Shown here piece after piece: positions 38,978 to 45,766 of a DNA stretch of 64,000 nt (its first letter is position 1; the number at the start of each line of letters is the position of its first letter). Position numbers and translations under genes: made by a program. Under the pieces are notes generated by a model that had not been told where the DNA came from, searched no databases, and saw only the letters and a program-made list of their open reading frames with translations. Location: NCBI RefSeq assembly GCF_003967195.1, contig NZ_AP018725.1:1240001-1304000 (forward strand), in the 5' to 3' direction. Origin of the DNA: Sulfuriflexus mobilis. GTDB lineage: Bacteria > Pseudomonadota > Gammaproteobacteria > AKS1.

Positions 38978-39439
38978 ATGATAAATCGTAAACTGGTTAT
39001 TGTAATGATAGCGGCGCTGACTACCCTGAGTGGCGGCACTTTACGCGCTGCCGAGGTGGATCATAGTGCACATGCCGGGCATGACAAGAAGACTCAACAA
39101 GCTTCGCATGACGGCCCGTACTTCGGTGTGAGTAAGTCAGGTAGTTATGATGCCAAGCTGCAAAAACTCGACAAGGTCCCGCCGAGCGGGCGTGCGCGTG
39201 AGGCGACTTCGGATGATCGTTATATCATGGAGTCGACATCGGCATTGAACGATACAGCCACACAGTGTGCGCACGGCAGTCGTGGCCTGGTCATGGTGGA
39301 TAATGCCACCTGGGAAAAGTGTGGTGGTAAGCCACAAGGTGCCGCTAAGGGCGCGGGTTATTATCCGGCCATGCCACCGTGGAACAAGGAGGGCACTGGC
39401 GAGGTCCATAAAATGGACCATTCCAAGCATAATATGTAG
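38978..39439 (+). CDS. Secreted His/Met-rich protein, probable copper binding
   Basis: This 153-aa protein has a signal peptide (about 1-25, ending LRAA). The mature N-terminus has DHSAHAGHD (28-36) and the C-terminus MDHSKHNM, both copper-type His/Met motifs. The middle has two Cys (TQCAHG, EKCGG). ATG 38978 follows CGGAGAC; an in-frame upstream extension runs into the barrel gene and lacks a signal peptide. It ends the operon just before a strong terminator. It may be a periplasmic copper carrier; the family is not recognised. Confidence 0.7.
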   Translation: MINRKLVIVMIAALTTLSGGTLRAAEVDHSAHAGHDKKTQQASHDGPYFGVSKSGSYDAKLQKLDKVPPSGRAREATSDDRYIMESTSALNDTATQCAHGSRGLVMVDNATWEKCGGKPQGAAKGAGYYPAMPPWNKEGTGEVHKMDHSKHNM

Positions 39440-39450
39440 TCTTCAAAATC

Positions 39451-39480
39451 AAATGCCCCGGACTGAGCCGGGGCATTTTT
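39451..39480 (+). terminator. Rho-independent terminator of the copper operon
   Basis: A perfect 11-bp stem (39451-39461/39468-39478), 6-nt loop and T-run begin 12 bp after the last gene of the copper group. The following 207 bp to 39687 hold no gene that I can support. Confidence 0.9.
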
Positions 39481-39687
39481 TCTTGAGCAGTTTGTATGTG
39501 GTTTCGTCGCGCTCATACTTTACACGTGTAACAAAATAGATTGACACCTGCCTTTGTTAGCCTACCCGGAAAGAGTGCAACGCTGGATTGCAACATGGAG
39601 ACGCTATGGCGTCTGCCATTGAGCGCTGTATCTGGACGGGGCAGGTGACCCGTCATGCTCTTTGCTGAGTGTTTTATTAATGCAGAT

Positions 39688-40485
39688 CTACTGTATCAGG
39701 GTCTGAATCTCCTTGGCACCGAATATAATAATCTCAATAGCAATCAGGATAATGATAATCCATTCCAGAAAGGATGAATGCTGATGTTTCTGTTCATCTG
39801 CGAGCATCTCGAACAGTTCATGGATAGTTTCCAGCTTTTTAGACAATAACTCCACTCGTTGATGAATCTGCATATAGCGTGCCGCTATATTATAGGTCGA
39901 TTCAAACTCCGGGTACTCCCAGAAAAAATCCGGCGTATCGAGCAATCCATAATGGAGAATAATGTCACTTTTTGTGCTGAATAGCCGACCGCGAATTTTG
40001 GCTATTTCACTGCGACTCAGGGCAATTTTTCCTGTAGTGGCCAATGCTTCTGGAAGATTCGAGTGGTTTTGTATGGTGCCTTGCGCCTGCAACTCGTATT
40101 CAGTCAGTTTTAATGACTGCGCGAGGGCATGACTGATAGCAAGCCGTGTCAGCGGGTTATCATCTGTGAGGGTGATGGTATCTTGATGGATACGTACCTC
40201 TTGGCCTGATGTTGTGAATCGAAAATGTTCCTGACGAGCACCTTCGATGATAGCATTGTCAAGCTGAAGACTATTTAAGAAAGCCTGGCGTTCATCCTCA
40301 TCAACTGCCCAGAATACAACCACGCCGTAGTCAAATACCCATGCCTCACCGCCAGGCAAACTAACCAGCACAGCGTCGCGGTAACGTGCCCCACGTATAT
40401 TATTTAACAGGTCCTGTTCACCCGGTAATGCTAATAACACATCACCAAGATTGAACGCCGATAAACGGTCATTACTAAATACCAT
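39688..40485 (-). CDS. RMND1/RMD1-like DUF155 protein
   Basis: This 265-aa protein belongs to the DUF155 (Rmd1/RMND1) family. The central motif VFDYGVVVFWAVDEDERQAFL at about 50-70 and the TRLAISHALAQSLKLTEYE stretch are characteristic. A C-terminal coiled-coil (RVELLSKKLETIHELFEML) is followed by one TM helix (FLEWIIIILIAIEIIIFGA). Eukaryotic members act at mitochondria; bacterial functions are unknown. The ATG has AGG 6 nt upstream. It is convergent with the copper operon. Confidence 0.85.
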   Translation of the reverse strand: MVFSNDRLSAFNLGDVLLALPGEQDLLNNIRGARYRDAVLVSLPGGEAWVFDYGVVVFWAVDEDERQAFLNSLQLDNAIIEGARQEHFRFTTSGQEVRIHQDTITLTDDNPLTRLAISHALAQSLKLTEYELQAQGTIQNHSNLPEALATTGKIALSRSEIAKIRGRLFSTKSDIILHYGLLDTPDFFWEYPEFESTYNIAARYMQIHQRVELLSKKLETIHELFEMLADEQKHQHSSFLEWIIIILIAIEIIIFGAKEIQTLIQ

Positions 40486-40735
40486 GGTTACCTAATCCTA
40501 TGCATGCCAAGCAGTTAAGTTTGTTATTCTGGCGTGACGCCCGTGTTCGAGGCAAGCCTGAAATTATCGTCAATATACTTGTCCACAATGCCACTGTCGA
40601 TACTTGACCGTTAAAAATGCCGCATAGGATAAATCTCAAATATTGGCATTGTAGCGAAGATATTATCCGTAGTTTTATCGTCTCCCGCCCCATGTTCCTA
40701 TCCTCACTGGCCTCCAAAACAAAACGGGTGGCACC

Positions 40736-40790
40736 CAGAGAGTGTGCCCCGTTCTGTTTGATTGGTGGAGGTGGAGGAGCGACGCGTAGG
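40736..40790 (-). repeat. Degenerate tmRNA-3'-end-like sequence with terminator, copy 2
   Basis: A hairpin able to act as a terminator on the minus strand (about 40723-40755) is followed by TTGGTGGAGG (40762-40771), the reverse complement of a CCTCCACCA end like that of ssrA. The next bases, GGAGCG-AC-GCGTAGGT, match the copy at 41122 rather than functional tmRNA. It lies 361 bp from copy 1. Confidence 0.5.
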
Positions 40791-40920
40791 TTGCACTGAC
40801 CCGGTACGGGTAGTGTGCTCATGATGAATCCTGCAAGCGTTCTTTGAGACAGCCTAATTACCAGAGATTGCATAGCTGGATCAGGGTATCCCTAATGATG
40901 CCCGAAGGGCTTCTAGGGAG

Positions 40921-41001
40921 AAACTCCGAGGGAGGTTCTAGGTGCATGGCGGGCGCCGCTTAGCGGCATTAGCACTTCCAGTGCGTCATCTGCCCATAGA
41001 A
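40921..41001 (+). repeat. 81-bp direct repeat, copy A
   Basis: This is identical base for base to 41163-41243. It contains the hairpins at 40924-40934, 40955-40967 and 40972-40984. Confidence 0.9.
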
Positions 41002-41087
41002 TCCCTTCGGGGTTCATTATGGATGCCCTACACCTTCGGTGTCAGAGCAACCCGCTGCGCGGTTTCATGTCTCTGTCACCCATCCAA

Positions 41088-41150
41088 ATAAAAAAGACAC
41101 CCACAAGGGGTGCCTTTTCTATTTGGTGGAGGTGCTGGAGCGTAGCGTAG
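41088..41150 (-). repeat. Degenerate tmRNA-3'-end-like sequence with terminator, copy 1
   Basis: On the minus strand a CCTCCACCAAAT end (complement of 41122-41132) is followed by a hairpin-plus-T-run terminator (about 41090-41118). This repeats the arrangement at the real ssrA 3' end (41495). The sequence inside is GGAGCG-TA-GCGTAGGT, shared with copy 2 but not with ssrA. It lies 371 bp from the ssrA 3' end. Confidence 0.5.
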
Positions 41151-41162
41151 GTACACCTAATG

Positions 41163-41243
41163 AAACTCCGAGGGAGGTTCTAGGTGCATGGCGGGCGCCG
41201 CTTAGCGGCATTAGCACTTCCAGTGCGTCATCTGCCCATAGAA
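41163..41243 (+). repeat. 81-bp direct repeat, copy B
   Basis: This is an exact copy of 40921-41001, displaced by 242 bp. Sequence diverges immediately after the AGAA end of both copies. Confidence 0.9.
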
Positions 41244-41457
41244 CCCCTTCGGGTTACACCATAGAACCCTATGGGTTCATTATGGATACCCTAACCACTT
41301 ACAGTGGTTCAGGGCAATCATGGGTACCTCAACCATCTCCTGATGGGTCAGGGCGCGCAAAGAATCCCTTCGGGCTTCATTATGCATACCCTACCCATCT
41401 CCCGATGGGTCAGGGCAACCCGGAACGCGGGTCCTCATCCATACCGTCGCCAGAAAC

Positions 41458-41488
41458 AAAAAAGGGCCACCTATTCAGGTGACCCTTT
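41458..41488 (-). terminator. Terminator of ssrA
   Basis: A 12-bp stem with one mismatch (41461-41472/41477-41488) and loop ATTC is followed on the minus strand by a run of six T. It starts 7 nt after the CCA end of tmRNA. Confidence 0.9.
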
Positions 41489-41494
41489 GTTGTT

Positions 41495-41857
41495 TGGTGG
41501 AGGCGGCGGGAATCGAACCCGCGTCCGTCAATCCTCTGCCTTCGGCTCTACATGCTTATCCGCATCTATTAAATTTAACTGTCAGCAACCCGATGGGCAG
41601 GGTGCACTGATAGCGATTCCGTTAGGTTTTAACGCATCCACTCCGGACAGGTTTCAGCGCGATCTTATGTGAGTCGACCCCGGTTAACTGAGCGCATAAG
41701 CACGCATCAGGCCGAGGGCTTTACGCTGGTGTTTAAGCAGCTAAAGCGTAGTTGTCGTCGTTGGCAACTATATGGTTTGCAGCTGGATTTACGAGGTGAT
41801 CTGCGCCTCGGCATGCACCTTGGGTTTTGCAATCGGCGTCGAAGCCAGGTCGCCCCC
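41495..41857 (-). ncRNA. ssrA: Transfer-messenger RNA (tmRNA)
   Basis: This 363-nt one-piece tmRNA rescues stalled ribosomes together with SmpB. The 5' end GGGGGCG (from 41857) pairs with the 3' CGCCUCC, followed by A-CCA (41495-41498). The T-arm GGUUCGAUUCC is visible near the 3' end. The reading frame at 41765-41733 encodes the degradation tag ANDDNYALAA followed by UAA, a gammaproteobacterial type. smpB lies 80 bp upstream on the same strand, and a terminator follows. Confidence 0.96.
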
Positions 41858-41936
41858 TAAGTGTTACTTACTATATGGGGGATTATAGGCGGCTTTCAAG
41901 GGTGAGGCGAGGGAATTTTCGATGCTCGGCGGGTGC

Positions 41937-42410
41937 TCAGTGCTTCAGTATGCGTGATTTTTCACGCTCCCAGTCCCGGCCTTTCTCGGCGGCACGCTTA
42001 TCGTGCAGTTGTTTACCCTTGGCGAGGGCGATTTCAAGCTTGGCGCGGCCGCGCACCCAGTACATGGCCGTTGGCACAATGGAGTAGCCCTTGCGGTCTA
42101 CGGCGCTGATCAGCTTGTCCAGTTCATTATGGTGCAGGAGTAGCTTGCGCAGCCGGGTCGCGTCTGGGCTGATGTGTGTCGAGGCCGTCTGCAGCGGTGA
42201 GATGTGGCAGCCGATCAGGTAGGCCTCACCGTTCTGGATGATGATATAGCTGTCTTTGAGCTGCACGTGGCCGGCGCGCAGAGACTTGACCTCCCAGCCC
42301 TCGAGCACCAGTCCTGCCTCAAAACGGTCCTCCAGGCTGTAATCGTGGCGGGATTTCTTGTTCAGCGCGATGGTATTGCTGACGACTTTTTTCTTTTTTG
42401 GCTTGGCCAT
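41937..42410 (-). CDS. smpB: SsrA-binding protein
   Basis: This 157-aa RNA-binding protein escorts tmRNA to stalled ribosomes. It has [36 protein letters not shown] at the N-terminus. The OB-fold follows ([22 protein letters not shown]), with [25 protein letters not shown] as the basic tail that enters the ribosomal mRNA channel. The ATG is at 42410. It is adjacent to ssrA, the usual arrangement. Confidence 0.97.
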   Translation of the reverse strand: MAKPKKKKVVSNTIALNKKSRHDYSLEDRFEAGLVLEGWEVKSLRAGHVQLKDSYIIIQNGEAYLIGCHISPLQTASTHISPDATRLRKLLLHHNELDKLISAVDRKGYSIVPTAMYWVRGRAKLEIALAKGKQLHDKRAAEKGRDWEREKSRILKH

Positions 42411-42497
42411 GGAGGCATTATATCAGGCTGGCTTGAGCCGGCGAGGAAATTCGCACACAATGTGCCTCATATATATAAGAATAAGCCTGGAGGCTCC

Positions 42498-43886
42498 ATG
42501 ACATCACCACGTACCTCTATCCACGGCGAATGGTCTTCACGTATGGCCTTTGTGCTGGCTGCTACGGGTTCTGCGGTCGGGCTTGGCAATATCTGGCGTT
42601 TCCCTTATATAACGGGCGATAACGGCGGCGGTGCATTTGTCATCGTCTATCTGATCTGCATACTCGCGATTGGCCTGCCAATCATGACTGCGGAGATCCT
42701 GCTTGGGCGTCGTGGCAGACAAAGCCCAATCAACTCCATGCGTAGCCTGGCAAAGGAAGAAGGATGTCACAAGGCCTGGCAGGGTCTTGGTTGGATGGGG
42801 GTTGTCGGGGGTTTCATGATCCTGTCGTTTTACAGTGTTGTCGCAGGCTGGACGCTGGCCTACGTATTTCGTACAGGCAGTGGAACCTTTGTGAATGCAA
42901 CGGCTGATGGTGTGAGTTATATCTTTGACCAATTCGTCTCCGACCCGGAACGTTTGCTTGCCTGGCACACGATATTCATGGCCATGAGTATCGTCGTCGT
43001 CTCGCGTGGTGTCAGCCATGGGTTGGAAAAGGCAGTGCGTTACCTGATGCCGACATTGTTTGTGTTGCTCATCGGTATGGTATTTTACGCCATGAGCACG
43101 AGCGGGTTCAGTCTGGCACTTGATTACTTGTTCACACCCGATTTCAGTAAGTTGACGACGTCCTCGATCCTGACCGCGATGGGACAGGCCTTCTTCAGCC
43201 TGAGCCTTGGTATGGGTGCGATTATGATCTACGGCTCGTACCTGCCACGTGATGTCTCGATACCCAGAACTGCCGTGATTGTCGCGGGCATGGACACGCT
43301 GGTGGCACTTCTAGCCGGCCTCGCCATCTTCCCAATCGTGTTTGCCTATAACCTGGAACCGGCACAGAGTGCCGGTCTTGTATTCAAGGTATTACCGATC
43401 GCATTTGGTGAAATGCCGGGCGGTACATTGTTTGGCACGACGTTCTTTTTGTTGCTCGTATTTGCAGCATGGACCTCGGCAATCTCCCTGCTTGAACCCG
43501 TAGTGGCGTGGTTGGTGGAAAACCACGGCATGACCCGTGTGATGGCCTCGGCCTGGTCTGGCCTTACAGCCTGGCTTCTTGGTGTGGCCTCGTTATTATC
43601 ACTGAATATCTGGTCGGCTTATACCTTGTTTGGTCGGAATATCTTCGGCTTGCTTGAGGATTTGACCACGAATATTATGTTGCCACTTGGCGGGGTGCTG
43701 ATCGCGGTGTTTGTTGGCTGGAAGATGCGGAGGAAATCTTCGAAGCACGAGATGGACATTGAGGGCGATCACATTGTCTATAACCTGTGGATTTTTCTTA
43801 TACGCTATGTTTCACCGCTTGCGGTGGCGATCGTACTGTTGAAGGTAAGCGGCTTGCTTGACTGGATCACGCAATTATTGAAATAG
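42498..43886 (+). CDS. Sodium-dependent transporter (NSS/SNF family)
   Basis: This 462-aa inner-membrane protein has about 12 TM helices. TM1 contains the sodium/substrate-binding signature GSAVGLGNIWRFPYITGDNGGGAFV. Further family segments are LPIMTAEILLGRRGRQSP, SFYSVVAGWTLAYV, GQAFFSLSLGMGAIMIYGSY and WTSAISLLEP. Members co-transport amino acids or related amines with Na+; the substrate here is unknown. ATG 42498 follows CTGGAGG; the long in-frame extension upstream is antisense to smpB and is not real. It is divergent from smpB. Confidence 0.94.
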   Translation: MTSPRTSIHGEWSSRMAFVLAATGSAVGLGNIWRFPYITGDNGGGAFVIVYLICILAIGLPIMTAEILLGRRGRQSPINSMRSLAKEEGCHKAWQGLGWMGVVGGFMILSFYSVVAGWTLAYVFRTGSGTFVNATADGVSYIFDQFVSDPERLLAWHTIFMAMSIVVVSRGVSHGLEKAVRYLMPTLFVLLIGMVFYAMSTSGFSLALDYLFTPDFSKLTTSSILTAMGQAFFSLSLGMGAIMIYGSYLPRDVSIPRTAVIVAGMDTLVALLAGLAIFPIVFAYNLEPAQSAGLVFKVLPIAFGEMPGGTLFGTTFFLLLVFAAWTSAISLLEPVVAWLVENHGMTRVMASAWSGLTAWLLGVASLLSLNIWSAYTLFGRNIFGLLEDLTTNIMLPLGGVLIAVFVGWKMRRKSSKHEMDIEGDHIVYNLWIFLIRYVSPLAVAIVLLKVSGLLDWITQLLK

Positions 43887-43892
43887 AATATT

Positions 43893-44330
43893 ATGCCTGT
43901 AATTAGTAAAAGTGCCTTGGTGCCATACTCAGCGGCGGAGATGTATGCCCTGGTGAATGATATTCCGGCCTATCCGGATTTTCTGCCCTGGTGCGGTGCC
44001 AGCTCAGTACTGGACAGTAACGAGGATGAAATCCGTGCCCGTGTCGAGTTGGTACGTAGCGGGATAAAAAAGTCGTTTACCACCCTGAATCGCCTGCAAA
44101 AAGACAAGATGATCGAGATGCGCCTCGTCGAAGGGCCGTTTCAGCACCTCGAGGGTTTCTGGCGTTTTGAAAGCCTGAACGAGACGGCCTGCAAGGTCAT
44201 GTTCGATATCGAATTTGAGTTCTCCAGCAAGATCCTGGCGATGACGGTGGGGCCGGTATTTAGTCAGATCACCAGCACCATTGTCGATGCCTTTAGCAAA
44301 CGCGCGGTAGAGGTTTATGGAAAACGCTGA
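43893..44330 (+). CDS. ratA: RatA/coenzyme Q-binding START-domain protein
   Basis: This 145-aa protein of the COQ10/RatA family has SKSALVPYSAAEMYALVNDIPAYPDFLPWCGAS at the N-terminus and GPFQHLEGFWRFESL in the middle of the START-like fold. E. coli RatA was described as a ribosome-association toxin; the family is also linked to ubiquinone binding, so the true role is debated. Its 3' end overlaps rnfH by 14 bp. The pair ratA-rnfH next to smpB is conserved in Gammaproteobacteria. Confidence 0.93.
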   Translation: MPVISKSALVPYSAAEMYALVNDIPAYPDFLPWCGASSVLDSNEDEIRARVELVRSGIKKSFTTLNRLQKDKMIEMRLVEGPFQHLEGFWRFESLNETACKVMFDIEFEFSSKILAMTVGPVFSQITSTIVDAFSKRAVEVYGKR

Positions 44331-44661
44331 TACACCATCCCGGATCAACATTGAAGTGGCCTATGCCTTGCCCGATAAGCAGCAGCTCATCGCCTTGCAG
44401 GTGGAGGCAGGCACCACGATTGAACAGGCCATTCAACAGTCAGGCATCCTTGAACAATTCCCGCAGATCGACCTGGCGAACAGTAAGGTGGGGATCTTTG
44501 GAAAGCTGAAAAAGGCCGATGTGCCCGTGCGCGAGGGGGAACGGGTCGAAATCTACCGCCCCTTGATCGCCGACCCGAAGGTGGTGCGCAAACAGCGTGC
44601 TGCGGAAGGCAAGCGTATGCGTAAGGGCGGCGGGGATGCTAAAGGGGTGTCAACTCCCTGA
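44317..44661 (+). CDS. rnfH: RnfH family (UPF0125/RatB) protein
   Basis: This 114-aa ubiquitin-like beta-grasp protein has INIEVAYALPDKQQLIALQVEAGTTIEQAIQQSGIL, then VGIFGKLKKADVPVREGERVEIYRPLIADPKVVRKQRA. That is the standard RnfH/RatB pattern. The molecular function is not established. It overlaps ratA and ends 13 bp from the convergent bamE. Confidence 0.95.
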   Translation: MENADTPSRINIEVAYALPDKQQLIALQVEAGTTIEQAIQQSGILEQFPQIDLANSKVGIFGKLKKADVPVREGERVEIYRPLIADPKVVRKQRAAEGKRMRKGGGDAKGVSTP

Positions 44662-44674
44662 GAGGGCGAGTGGC

Positions 44675-45157
44675 TTACTCTTCCTTCTTTTTCAGGCGTA
44701 ACACGCCGAGGGTCTTGTCAAAGATGCCTTCGCTACGATCCTGAACCGGCACTTCCACAACCTGGGTCTTTTTCGCCTCGGCACCTGCCTCAACCGGTAG
44801 TGGACGAATATCACCCTCAATACCCACCAGTTGCTCCTTATCAAAGTGCAGGGAGACGCGCTTGGTTTCAGTGGGGGCATGACCGCTCTTGTGGAAACGG
44901 TACAGGTAGTCCCAGCGTGAAGCGTGGAAGGTGTCACTGATCATAGGTGAACCCATGATGAAGTGTACCTGGCGCTTGCTCATACCGGGCTCGAGCTTGT
45001 TGATCATGTCCTGGTTGACGATATTGCCCTGCTGAATGTCAATCTTGTGCACGAGGTCCGGTACCGAATCCGGCATGGAAAATTCGGGCATGGACAGGTT
45101 TGAACAGCCCCCGAGCAGGGCAGAGCTGGCAATAATCGAAATGAGAAGCTTTTGCAT
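44675..45157 (-). CDS. bamE: Outer-membrane assembly lipoprotein BamE
   Basis: This 160-aa lipoprotein (ATG 45157; an in-frame ATG at 45190 is less likely) has a lipobox ending ALLGGC. The core [34 protein letters not shown] is the BamE/SmpA signature. The C-terminus is Lys/Glu-rich. It is part of the Bam complex that inserts beta-barrel proteins. It is divergent from fur across an 85-bp gap, the conserved arrangement. Confidence 0.96.
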   Translation of the reverse strand: MQKLLISIIASSALLGGCSNLSMPEFSMPDSVPDLVHKIDIQQGNIVNQDMINKLEPGMSKRQVHFIMGSPMISDTFHASRWDYLYRFHKSGHAPTETKRVSLHFDKEQLVGIEGDIRPLPVEAGAEAKKTQVVEVPVQDRSEGIFDKTLGVLRLKKKEE

Positions 45158-45242
45158 TTGAGTCTGAATTACACTATCGTCTGAATTCAACAGATTCTAC
45201 CCCAAATCCTGCGGTGACGCAGTACTCAAACGGATACTAATT

Positions 45243-45650
45243 GTGGAAAGCGAAGACATTAAAAAGGCCGGGCTAAAGGTCACCTTACCACGGGTCAAGA
45301 TCCTGGAGATCCTGGAAAACAGCGAATTGCGACACCTCAGTGCCGAGGACGTCTACAAGCAATTGCTTGAGGGCGGAGAGGAAGTCGGCTTGGCCACGGT
45401 CTACCGTGTGCTGACCCAGTTCGAGGGTGCTGGCCTGGTCACGCGTCACCACTTCGAGGGCGGGCACTCTGTTTTTGAGCTGGAGGAGGGCAAGCACCAC
45501 GACCATATCGTCTGCGTCAAATGCGGCAAGATCGAGGAGTTTGTCGACGAGACCATCGAACAACGTCAGCGCGACATCGCCAAAAAGGCCGGTTTCGAGA
45601 TCACCGACCACTGCCTGTATATCTACGGGATCTGTAAAGACTGCAAGTGA
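45243..45650 (+). CDS. fur: Ferric uptake regulator
   Basis: This 135-aa iron-responsive repressor starts at GTG 45243. The N-terminal winged helix (KKAGLKVTLPRVKILEILE, HLSAEDVYKQLLEGGEEVGLATVYRVLTQFEGAGLV) is followed by the metal-binding dimer domain. That domain has HHDHIVCVKCGKIEEFVDE and the second CxxC pair near the C-terminus (CKDC). It probably regulates iron uptake genes elsewhere; I see no clear Fur box before the TonB operon in this window. Confidence 0.97.
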   Translation: MESEDIKKAGLKVTLPRVKILEILENSELRHLSAEDVYKQLLEGGEEVGLATVYRVLTQFEGAGLVTRHHFEGGHSVFELEEGKHHDHIVCVKCGKIEEFVDETIEQRQRDIAKKAGFEITDHCLYIYGICKDCK

Positions 45651-45677
45651 ATAAATTCTGGTTTTATAAAAGCTATA

Positions 45678-45766
45678 AATAGACAGGATTAACAGGATTT
45701 ACTGGATAAAAATCTCTGAATCAGTTGGCCCTTTGAAATCATGTTAATCCTGTCCAATTATTTTTT
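45678..45766. repeat. Inverted-repeat intergenic element that may double as fur terminator
   Basis: Arm 45678-45699 contains AGACAGGATTAACAGGAT and arm 45737-45759 carries its near-complement GTTAATCCTGTCC. Only a few mismatches separate them across a loop of about 37 nt. T-rich sequence follows on the plus strand. A third, single-arm copy is at 59981-60000. Sequences like this are scattered in many bacterial genomes. Confidence 0.65.

Larger units (their letters stand above)
40883..41435. repeat. Array of about 14 short hairpins with conserved linkers
   Basis: Short perfect stems with mostly 3-4 nt loops follow one another. Examples are 40900-40910, 40924-40934, 40955-40967, 40972-40984, 41001-41013, 41030-41042, 41265-41277, 41293-41309, 41366-41374 and 41393-41410. 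The linker TTCATTATG-GAT-CCCTA occurs before three hairpins (near 41013, 41278 and 41376) and CAGGGC-type sequence after them. Stem sequences differ between copies but keep pairing, which suggests selection on structure. No coding gene fits. The region is not a CRISPR array, because spacers and repeats do not alternate regularly. Confidence 0.7.

Noticed and set aside
40762-41132. Additional tRNA genes suggested by the CCTCCACCA ends
   Set aside because: No T-arm, anticodon arm or acceptor 5' partner can be found; only the 3' terminal bases resemble a tRNA or tmRNA.
40883-41435. CRISPR array
   Set aside because: Repeated elements are hairpins of varying sequence and irregular spacing, without constant repeats and unique spacers; no cas genes nearby.
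41039-41482. 147-codon plus-strand open frame across the hairpin array
   Set aside because: It translates hairpin repeats and ssrA-terminator sequence, has no ribosome site, and its composition follows the repeats.
42204-42497. 98-residue N-terminal extension of the sodium-dependent transporter
   Set aside because: It is antisense to smpB and non-membrane-like, and a good ribosome site precedes ATG 42498.
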